Positions 34,113-40,484 of a stretch of DNA of 40,484 nucleotides are shown here, one piece after another (position 1 is the stretch's first letter; every line of letters begins with the position of its first letter). The notes under the pieces are model-generated. The model had not been told where the DNA came from. It made no database searches and saw only the letters and a list, made by a program, of their open reading frames with translations. The DNA is taken from NCBI GenBank assembly GCA_028821675.1, contig JAPKFG010000004.1:1-40484 (forward strand). Direction: 5' to 3'. Source of the DNA: Candidatus Poseidoniales archaeon (GTDB lineage Archaea; Thermoplasmatota; Poseidoniia; Poseidoniales; Thalassarchaeaceae). The position numbers and the translations under genes were made by a program.

Positions 34113-34979
34113 ATGTCACTACTTGACCTTCCAGCCTTCGCGACAGCCGCACCCGTGTTGCGTGAGGCAGCCCTCAAATTGCGAACGTCAGAGTCTTCTC
34201 TTACCATCGCTGCTCCGTTGAACGAGTCTGGTATCTTCGCCTCTGCCTTACTCGAAGCTGCACTGTTGGATGCCGGAATCCCCTACCAACGACGTTTACG
34301 GGAGAATGTGGAAGCTGCGAATGGCCCGAGCATTGTGATTGATTCAGCCCCGGTTTCTCAACTGCAATCTATTGTAACAGAACCTTTGTGCATCCATCTT
34401 GCACCGCTTGAAGTCGAGGCTCTGGTCGCTAGTGGGGGGGATTCTCGTAGGGGTATTCTCTCTCCAGTGGCCCTTGCTGCTGGACTAGGCAATTCGATTG
34501 CTCCTTCGGGGTCGATGTCACGTCTACTAATGCCTTGGGTCTTGGCTGGAAATTGGCTTTCCAGCGGTCTTGAGCATACCTACGATCCCGTGTATACTGT
34601 TCTTCGCGATTATCTATCGAATGAAGGATACATTCGGGTCGTGCCGATGCCCGAAGTCCCGGATGTTCACCCCGATAGTTTGCCGGGAATCGATTCGGTC
34701 GCACTTGGTGCTGTTCGTGATCGTTGGGGGCAACTCGATCTTGAAGGACGCGCTCAATCCCTGTCACATTTAATGAAACCATTGTTGGATGCGGAGTTGC
34801 CTTCAACTGCCCGTCTTGAGGAACTGGGTTGGCATCGCATTATGGCTGCTGGATGGGAGCGAGATTTGGCCAGTCAATTGTCTGGTTTCACCAAGTCATG
34901 GCGAGACAATACATCTGGCCGGCGCAGGCAAGCGAGTGACACCATCGATAGTCTGCTGCGAACCGGTCAGATGCCCTAA
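34113..34979 (+). CDS. Degenerate DHH/RecJ-like protein (putative, catalytic residues absent)
   Basis: The product is 288 residues. Its beginning follows the DHH phosphoesterase outline: a strand (SLTIAAPL), a helix with FASALLEAALLDAGIPYQ (as in the alternating Ala-rich helix after motif I of RecJ/GAN), a strand at SIVIDSAP and a strand at PLCIHLAP. The acidic and histidine motifs are replaced: motif I has no DxD, and the motif II and DHH-like positions read IDSAP and IHLAP. The later region (GNSIAPSGSMSRLLMPWVLAGNW) fits the linker of archaeal RecJ homologues. Position after uS15 supports the assignment. An inactive Cdc45/RecJ-like partner of GINS and the CMG helicase is possible. The assignment is inference; the C-terminal half is not recognised. 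Its stop overlaps the convergent gene by 4 nt. Confidence 0.5.
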   Translation: MSLLDLPAFATAAPVLREAALKLRTSESSLTIAAPLNESGIFASALLEAALLDAGIPYQRRLRENVEAANGPSIVIDSAPVSQLQSIVTEPLCIHLAPLEVEALVASGGDSRRGILSPVALAAGLGNSIAPSGSMSRLLMPWVLAGNWLSSGLEHTYDPVYTVLRDYLSNEGYIRVVPMPEVPDVHPDSLPGIDSVALGAVRDRWGQLDLEGRAQSLSHLMKPLLDAELPSTARLEELGWHRIMAAGWERDLASQLSGFTKSWRDNTSGRRRQASDTIDSLLRTGQMP

Positions 34980-37039
34980 CCTTCAATTCGCAGATTTCGA
35001 CCACATCCGCCGCATGGAATTCGCACCGGGCGTTCGGTTGTTTCAACTGGGTTAGATGTATTACAAGCGGGGCAATCCACAGTTGGAATATCTCTCGACA
35101 ATGCTTTTTCATAATCCTCTGAAAGAGACTCATCTCCAAGTACCCAATCGTTCTCATGTCGTGGGGAGATAATGGCCAAGGGCATCATCAGTACTGCGCA
35201 TGCGGTGGCGATTCCCATGACGAATGTTGGGGGTAAAGCGGAAAGTGCGTACACATAACTCATCATTCCTGTAAAGGCAATTGAAGAGATCCCCACAATC
35301 CATCTTGAACGATTTACTGTCAATCGAAGTCCCATTACAATTCCAGATACAAGCAACAATATTGTGGAAAGCAAGGTCACGAATGGGGAAAAAAGCGCAC
35401 TTCCAGCCACTGCATATTCGACCTCAAATTTGTCATTGTCTGAAATCCCATCAATCTCGATTGTGACTACTTCTGCTAAACCGACTCGATAGTGCGTCAC
35501 AGTCATGTCTGCTGGAATATCTTCCTTCATGACACTATACAGTCCAGAAAACGCACTCGTGGTCAGTTTGACATTCAAATCTACTGAGGGATCCCCATTC
35601 ATCGTCCAAATTCCATTTCCGAGTTGGGGTCTAATGAAATCGGAAATGAGCATAAGTCGCTCTTGTCCAGTCAATGCTAGGACAACATCAATTCGGATTC
35701 GCATTGGTGCATCATCAATCCCTGTGACCCCCATGAGGTCAATCATGACCTCGGGATTCATATCGAACAAATCGGCCTCAAACAAACCATCAGGGTTGAG
35801 TGCTAAACCCGTATTTCCCAAGAACAACTCAAGATTTCGTGTACTACTGTCAATGTGAGTCAATAGTGCTTCTTTTTCCACGTCATCGACTTTGCCGTTT
35901 TCTCTCAGAGTAGAGGCCCCTGTGAATCCTTGAATCTGGGTGAATAAATGATCTGAGGGCAACGAGGAATTGCCAATGTTGTCCATCCCCCAACGCAACC
36001 AGGATGCCATGGAACCTTCAATTTCCAATTCAACAGTACGCGTAATGTGTGTTCCATCATATTTCACATCAATGTCGACATCCAATCGACTGCTAACCGC
36101 TCTTGCCGGTTCCCCGAAGTGATAACTTTGGGTTCCTCCTCCGTCTTCAAATGTGATTTCATGATTTCTTCCGGTTGTTATGGGTATGTCGCCTCCATTC
36201 AACCAAATAGACAGATTAATCTGATAATTTCCATCTGATGGATTTGACCCTGGATTCCAGACAAACGGAACTTCGACGCCTCCAGATACGATGCTCGGTG
36301 AACGAACATCTGAAATGACGATGCCACCAATTTTGAACTCAAATTCTTCCAATGAAGACCACATTCGTTCGCCAAAGCCCGATTTCAAAATCACGGGGAA
36401 GAAGACCTCTTCTCCGACCACCAATGCATTCGGCATTTCGATTGTTACCAACGGAAGGGTTGCACGTAAGGCACTCCCCGTATCCTCGCCCCACATGAAC
36501 CGAATAGATGACTGATCACCCGGTTGTGTGAACATGACACTCCTCACCGCAAAAGTCACCTCAATTACATCGTTCATACTGATTGCAACCTGAGGAATTT
36601 CGATGTCTATTCCGACAAGATCCGATCCGGACATGAATGCCCCCGGTGTGCCACTTTCTGCTGTGTAGAGATTATTTCCAATCAACACATCAACGGTTGC
36701 ATTGGCATACATTCCTGCCGCATTCTCGACTTCATAGGCGATGTTGAATCTCCACGTAGACTCTGGCATCGTCGCACTTTCTTTCCATACAATGCTCCAT
36801 TTTGCAATCTCTTCAACGCCTTGTACAGATTGGCCGACTTCCTTTTCGTTGATTCCGACCAATTCATTCTCAAACGGCGTCATCGTCGCATTGTTGTTCT
36901 CCCCTATGAGAAAGAGTTCGAACTCACTTGGACCACAGCATACGATTTCAGCCGTTGCAGAAGGTACACTGAGTGGAATCATGGCCGCTAGTAACAGAAT
37001 CATGAGCCCGAAAGCACTGCGAGACTGGCCAGCCTGCAT
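34976..37039 (-). CDS. Surface/membrane protein with three C-terminal helices and zinc ribbon
   Basis: The product is 687 residues. A signal peptide (FGLMILLLAAMIPLSVPSATA) leads to a ~510-residue beta-rich ectodomain with no family I recognise. Three hydrophobic helices follow at about 545-625 (FVTLLSTILLLVSGIVMG, WIVGISSIAFTGMMSYVYAL and FVMGIATACAVLMMPLAII), then a cytosolic tail with a zinc ribbon: CPAC and CGGC 19 residues apart (close to GGCGRNLRIEG at the end). ATG 37039 is not preceded by a clear Shine-Dalgarno. It follows GluRS by 54 nt on the same strand and overlaps the DHH-like gene at the stop codons (CTAA). The cytosolic zinc ribbon is a feature shared with the 24783 protein. 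Confidence 0.75.
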   Translation of the reverse strand: MQAGQSRSAFGLMILLLAAMIPLSVPSATAEIVCCGPSEFELFLIGENNNATMTPFENELVGINEKEVGQSVQGVEEIAKWSIVWKESATMPESTWRFNIAYEVENAAGMYANATVDVLIGNNLYTAESGTPGAFMSGSDLVGIDIEIPQVAISMNDVIEVTFAVRSVMFTQPGDQSSIRFMWGEDTGSALRATLPLVTIEMPNALVVGEEVFFPVILKSGFGERMWSSLEEFEFKIGGIVISDVRSPSIVSGGVEVPFVWNPGSNPSDGNYQINLSIWLNGGDIPITTGRNHEITFEDGGGTQSYHFGEPARAVSSRLDVDIDVKYDGTHITRTVELEIEGSMASWLRWGMDNIGNSSLPSDHLFTQIQGFTGASTLRENGKVDDVEKEALLTHIDSSTRNLELFLGNTGLALNPDGLFEADLFDMNPEVMIDLMGVTGIDDAPMRIRIDVVLALTGQERLMLISDFIRPQLGNGIWTMNGDPSVDLNVKLTTSAFSGLYSVMKEDIPADMTVTHYRVGLAEVVTIEIDGISDNDKFEVEYAVAGSALFSPFVTLLSTILLLVSGIVMGLRLTVNRSRWIVGISSIAFTGMMSYVYALSALPPTFVMGIATACAVLMMPLAIISPRHENDWVLGDESLSEDYEKALSRDIPTVDCPACNTSNPVETTERPVRIPCGGCGRNLRIEG

Positions 37040-37075
37040 GGCAGGGCGACCGTGAGATTCGACTTGAACTTCACG

Positions 37076-37089
37076 TACGCGCGCGCGTA
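37076..37089. repeat. 14-bp alternating CG palindrome
   Basis: TACGCGCGCGCGTA is a perfect palindrome 4 nt past the GluRS stop and 36 nt before the next start. The alternating purine-pyrimidine run could form a hairpin or Z-DNA; its role is unknown. Confidence 0.5.
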
Positions 37090-37093
37090 GGAT

Positions 37094-38818
37094 TTAACCA
37101 TGCAATCGAACGAGACGTCGGGCCCCGTTTTCTTCAATGCCCTCAAGAATCGCGAAACCCATCCGTTCAAGTTGGACAACGGTTCCATCAGGGAATTCAT
37201 TCACCTCTAGCAATCCTTTCGCCGACACCAGTTCACCATCTTCTTCAAGCAATAAAACAGCAGGCTGTGCCATATTTGTTGGAATCCAATGGACGATGGG
37301 TGTGTTGTCTTGACGGGCGATTTGCAACACTTCCCCTTCGCCTTTGTCGTTCAGTTGAATGTCCGCGAAATCTTTCAAACGAATTTTGTTTGTACTGAAA
37401 TCATCCGCAGCGATGTTCACTTCTAATACGTCGGAATCCAATGTCCATGTCCGAACGCCTTTATCTGGATGTTCCGGGTGAATAGGTAGGGTTACATTTG
37501 CTGGAACATCGACATCAGTTGTCTTGAGCACGATGGTTCGTGGTGCGCGAACAAATGACAACCGAGGAGCTTCCGCATCGACAGCCTTTGCGTTCAGACT
37601 GTTCAGTGTCGCCATGGGAACCGCGATATCCTTCTGAGTCAATCCGAGATCAATCCAGAACTTCCGCATAGCCTTGGCATCATACCCCCTACGTCGCAAC
37701 GCTCTGAGCGTTGGCAATCTAGGGTCATCCCAACCCGAGTATTGCCCATTTGCAATGTCTGATTTCATCTGAGACGTACTGAAACTACCGAACTCATGCA
37801 CTTTGACACGCCCCCAGTACATTGTTTCAGGATAGGTCCAACCGAACTTTTCATACAGCAAGGTCTGCTTTCGTGTCGAGTCCATCAAGTCCTTTCCTCG
37901 GACGATATGGGTCACTCCTTGGAGGTGATCCTCCACAGCACTTTGGAAATCAAGCAATGGCCAGACTTTGTATCTGTCACCGACCAATGGATGATTGGCG
38001 TGTTGAATTCGTAAAGCCGGCCAATCTCGAAGAGCCGGATTTGGCAATGTCATATCGGTCTTGATTCGAACTACAGCGCCACCGGGCTGAATGGTACCAT
38101 CATTCATCTGGGCCCACAAGTCGATGTTCTCTTCCGTTGATCGATTTCGACAGGAACATTCAGTTTTTGAGATTCTGAATTCTTTGAACGCATCACTAGA
38201 GCATTGGCATACATAGGCATGATTTTCAGACAAGGCCTTGGTTGCATATTCGAGGTAGACCTCCATTCTGTCAGAGGCTCTGAGTATCCGATCTGGAGCC
38301 CGCCCTGACAGCCAGGTGAAATCTTCTTCAATCAGGGCATAAGCTTCCGGGTCGGGTCGTTTTACCACAGCGTCAGTGTCGTCAAATCGAAGAATGACTT
38401 CACCATCATACATTCGGGCTAATTCAGCGTTGATGACGACTCCCCTCGCGTGACCAAATGATAGTGGCCCATTGGGATTGGGTGCAAACCGAAGAACGAC
38501 TTTCCCCACCTCAGCATTTGGCAAGGGGGGTAGGCCCTCTCGTCGTTCCTTGACCTTCTTCTCTAATACATCGGGAGATTCATCTTCTAGAATCGTGCGA
38601 ATATACTCCAATCCTTTCTCTACAGCCAATGAATTGGCTTCAGCAACTTGACTGGCAATGAATCCAGTCAACTCTTGTGCCCGAGAGCGCAAATCAGGAT
38701 TTTCCCCCATCACTCTCCCCATGACAGAGCCGACCTGACCCTGTCCATCATACTCGAGTGCGTTCTGTAGAGCGTACTTGCGCAGTAGTGCAACCACCTC
38801 CGGCTCGAGTTCGCCCAT
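37094..38818 (-). CDS. gltX: Glutamyl-tRNA synthetase, archaeal type (non-discriminating class)
   Basis: The 574-residue class I synthetase charges tRNA-Glu (and, in the archaeal type, can also charge tRNA-Gln). RFAPNPNGPLSFGHARG contains the HIGH region at about residues 110-125, RFDDTDAVVKRPDPEAY the following conserved block, and DFQSAVEDHLQGVTHIVRG a GlnRS/GluRS core motif. CQC and CSC pairs (about 204-221) look like a zinc site. The C-terminal beta-barrel domains (TIVLKTTDVDVP...) are of the GlnRS-like archaeal type. Two signatures deviate: HIGH reads SFGH and the KMSKS region reads FSTSQM, with Gln where archaeal enzymes usually have Lys. ATG 38818 lies within a perfect dyad (see separate entry). 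RNase HII is 42 nt upstream on the same strand. Confidence 0.95.
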   Translation of the reverse strand: MGELEPEVVALLRKYALQNALEYDGQGQVGSVMGRVMGENPDLRSRAQELTGFIASQVAEANSLAVEKGLEYIRTILEDESPDVLEKKVKERREGLPPLPNAEVGKVVLRFAPNPNGPLSFGHARGVVINAELARMYDGEVILRFDDTDAVVKRPDPEAYALIEEDFTWLSGRAPDRILRASDRMEVYLEYATKALSENHAYVCQCSSDAFKEFRISKTECSCRNRSTEENIDLWAQMNDGTIQPGGAVVRIKTDMTLPNPALRDWPALRIQHANHPLVGDRYKVWPLLDFQSAVEDHLQGVTHIVRGKDLMDSTRKQTLLYEKFGWTYPETMYWGRVKVHEFGSFSTSQMKSDIANGQYSGWDDPRLPTLRALRRRGYDAKAMRKFWIDLGLTQKDIAVPMATLNSLNAKAVDAEAPRLSFVRAPRTIVLKTTDVDVPANVTLPIHPEHPDKGVRTWTLDSDVLEVNIAADDFSTNKIRLKDFADIQLNDKGEGEVLQIARQDNTPIVHWIPTNMAQPAVLLLEEDGELVSAKGLLEVNEFPDGTVVQLERMGFAILEGIEENGARRLVRLHG

Positions 38819-38850
38819 AGGGCGAAACCGCTCATAGACCGTTTTTGAAC
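38810..38850 (-). promoter_or_regulatory. GluRS start dyad and TATA-like box
   Basis: TTCGCCC and GGGCGAA (38810-38826) pair exactly around ATA, so on the coding strand the ATG start codon spans the loop and the first base of the arm. GTTCAAAAAC (38841-38850) is centred 27 nt upstream of the ATG, compatible with a leaderless transcript. The dyad could be an operator overlapping the start site. Confidence 0.45.
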
Positions 38851-38859
38851 ATGCGGGGT

Positions 38860-39588
38860 TCAGAACAGGGTACGCTGCGCGTTGGGCGGGGCATTCGAAT
38901 CGACCGGCCTTAGTGGAGGTGGTTCATTGTACGCCTGTTGCCACGCATTCTTGACGGTCATCCAACCCCATCGAAGACAATCGTGTGGGACTTTACCCTC
39001 AATCAGTCTTGGTATGGCTGCAATTGTCCCTGGGTCGGAGGGGTATCCTGACCCTAAATCGATGCCAATCTCAGATGAAAGTGTGTGGACAGATTGATCG
39101 CGGGCGACCTTGGCCAGAATCGATGCTCCAGCGACCGCCAAGCAATGTAAATCAGCTCCATGTCTACTGTCCATCAACCAACCTTCCCACGGCCAATCAT
39201 TGATGCGACTGGCGACATTGTTCCCAAATCTCCCCGCATCTACATCACAAGCATCCAATTGGAGCACACCCCCTCCATCTACCTGCAATTTTCGAGCTAG
39301 GGATGCGAACAGATTGACTTCGTGATCATTGAGGTTGGTCATGGCCATTGCGCGGTCTATTTCAGCAGGTTGGGATATGTACAATTCAATTTTCCATTCG
39401 CGTTCTTCCGCCTGTTCCCGAATCCAACTATCAAGTTCTTCTCGTTTTGATTTTGAGAGCAATTTTGAATCTGTCACTCCAGCATCATGCAGTAAGGGTA
39501 GGTCCACTTCAGGTAGACAAAGTGCTCCGACAACCAAGGGACCAATCACGGGCCCTCTGCCGGCTTCATCAATCCCGATTCGCCACAT
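38860..39588 (-). CDS. rnhB: Ribonuclease HII
   Basis: The 242-residue enzyme cuts the RNA strand of RNA-DNA hybrids and removes single ribonucleotides from DNA. MWRIGIDEAGRGPVIGPLV holds the first catalytic Asp-Glu pair and the conserved GRGP. LQLDACDVDAG supplies the next Asp and ASILAKVARD the last. The archaeal form is compact, as here. ATG 39588 is preferred because GAGGGAT lies just upstream and the start matches the family; the track's GTG 39600 (MRDSM) would overlap the upstream stop as GTGA and is an alternative. The upstream surface protein and GluRS downstream share the strand, so it may be part of one operon. Confidence 0.95.
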   Translation of the reverse strand: MWRIGIDEAGRGPVIGPLVVGALCLPEVDLPLLHDAGVTDSKLLSKSKREELDSWIREQAEEREWKIELYISQPAEIDRAMAMTNLNDHEVNLFASLARKLQVDGGGVLQLDACDVDAGRFGNNVASRINDWPWEGWLMDSRHGADLHCLAVAGASILAKVARDQSVHTLSSEIGIDLGSGYPSDPGTIAAIPRLIEGKVPHDCLRWGWMTVKNAWQQAYNEPPPLRPVDSNAPPNAQRTLF

Positions 39589-39596
39589 ACTATCCC

Positions 39597-40484
39597 TCAC
39601 AGATCGAGATCGATATCATCATCTGTTGCATTGTTATTCGATTGTGGCACCTCTTTACGCGCATGACGAATGGTTCGACCTGTCACCGATTCGGCCGGAG
39701 ACAATGCTTCATTGGCTTCGTGGGGCTCAGATACATCGAGTAATTCTTCAGTCAAACTCTCTATCGCTTCATAGTCGGCCTTTTCATCATGATGCTCGAA
39801 AACAGTGTGGGCTGCTTCCACGACATCATCGGAAGGAGTTGGGCGTTCTTGTTTCGCTTGCGATCTCATCTGGAAAGCCAATTTGAACGCTCCTGCATCC
39901 ATTTCCGGGCTGGGGGAAATTTCTGGCATCTCGACATTCTTCTCGCTGAATTTCCCCATCCAATCACCGACCTTCTCGGGTTCTTGATGTCTTGCAGCAA
40001 TCATTTCGTCCCATTCAGAATCCCTTCTTTGACGATATACGACTGCGCGGTGCAGAACAACAGCACCCACCATGGTCACAATGATTGAGATTAGAATTTG
40101 ATTCCAGTCATTCCAGTATGACTGGACACTGTCGACAAATTCATCCCATGCACTTTCCTCTTCGATGTTCTCTGGAGGCCAATATTCGGCGAGTATTTCG
40201 TATTCAGTACGATTTGTGAAAATGATGTTGGGTTCAAGCATACTCCGTATCTCAACAGTAATTGTCGCCGTTCGATTCAATTCTTGATTGCTAGGCAATT
40301 GCATCCAGGCTCTGAAAGTCACAGTGGCGTTGGGAGCGATGTCATGGAGGATGAAATGATTGGGTGTCCATTCGCCAATCTCCCAATCACTTGAAAATGG
40401 AGGGATCAATCCATATTCGGCGAAAATATTTGTTGATAATGTGACATCCAACCCATCGTCTGCATTGCCGATGTTTCTGAGTGT
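39597..40484 (-). CDS. Membrane-anchored surface protein, C-terminal part (truncated by window)
   Basis: The frame is open through the last base of the window, so the N-terminus lies beyond 40484 and the track's TTG at 40451 is only internal. The 295 visible residues begin with a beta-sandwich, CARDB/NEW3-like end unit (IAPNATVTFRAWMQLP, ATITVEIRS). A transmembrane helix follows (ILISIIVTMVGAVVLHRAVV, about 138-157), then a basic stop-transfer segment and a ~130-residue acidic, low-complexity cytosolic tail ending NNNATDDDIDLDL. It ends at TGA 39597-39599, just upstream of the RNase HII gene, with which it is probably co-transcribed. The function is unknown. Confidence 0.75.
   Translation of the reverse strand, partial: TLRNIGNADDGLDVTLSTNIFAEYGLIPPFSSDWEIGEWTPNHFILHDIAPNATVTFRAWMQLPSNQELNRTATITVEIRSMLEPNIIFTNRTEYEILAEYWPPENIEEESAWDEFVDSVQSYWNDWNQILISIIVTMVGAVVLHRAVVYRQRRDSEWDEMIAARHQEPEKVGDWMGKFSEKNVEMPEISPSPEMDAGAFKLAFQMRSQAKQERPTPSDDVVEAAHTVFEHHDEKADYEAIESLTEELLDVSEPHEANEALSPAESVTGRTIRHARKEVPQSNNNATDDDIDLDL

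Noticed and set aside
1-40484. CRISPR array, toxin-antitoxin, restriction or prophage system
   Set aside because: No direct repeats with regular spacers, no nuclease/methylase or phage proteins were recognised; the STAND ATPase alone is not enough to call a defence island.

Overview
The window is a compact, gene-dense archaeal chromosome segment. Archaeal markers are uS15 with the MARMHS start, archaeosine synthase (ArcS), archaeal-type GluRS, a UPF0201-family protein and an archaeal-pilin N-terminus. Large Ig-like and calcium-repeat surface proteins make up roughly half of the sequence. That mix, the moderate GC and the near-absence of spacing between genes best fit a marine planktonic euryarchaeon of the Marine Group II (Poseidoniales) or related Thermoplasmatota type. 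This placement is inference, since no 16S or similar marker is present. I see no tRNA, rRNA, CRISPR array, insertion sequence or phage gene.

Layout. 1-4652 (+): the C-terminal part of an Ig-like surface protein, then a winged-helix/STAND-ATPase/TPR protein. 4649-8453 (-): a three-gene overlapping operon of pilin-like membrane-anchored proteins. 8517-9317 (-): a WalJ/YycJ-like metallo-beta-lactamase hydrolase. 9318-9566: a divergent control region rich in dyads. 9567-21379 (+): two giant surface or secreted proteins (1901 and about 1838 aa) and a small unknown gene. 21380-22407 (-): two small membrane proteins. 22443-23081 (+): pyroglutamyl peptidase. 23078-23602 (-): UPF0201 protein. 23687-26780 (+): glycosyltransferase, a membrane/zinc-ribbon protein and DnaJ. 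26781-28544 (-): a single-pass surface protein. 28610-34979 (+): ArcS, a PPC/CARDB/TSP3 surface protein, uS15 and a degenerate DHH/RecJ-like protein. 34976-40484 (-): a membrane/zinc-ribbon protein, GluRS, RNase HII and a truncated surface protein.

How the genes work together. Translation and tRNA genes (uS15, GluRS, ArcS), quality control (DnaJ, peptidase) and RNase HII alternate with cell-envelope genes. Several envelope proteins share one plan: signal peptide, long beta-rich ectodomain, one transmembrane helix, and a cytosolic tail carrying a small motif (EF-hand, UBA-like helix pair, W-rich or acidic segment). The pilin-like operon abuts, tail to tail, a STAND ATPase that could sense or regulate something at the surface, but this is only suggested by position.

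The most unusual signal is non-coding. Short perfect inverted repeats with a 3-nt centre (ATA, GTA or TAC) recur at gene starts and in intergenic DNA (8492, 9540, 28549, 30402, 33505, 38810). Several lie between a TATA-like box at about -27 and the start codon, which suggests leaderless promoters with operator dyads. All five convergent gene pairs abut or overlap at their stop codons.
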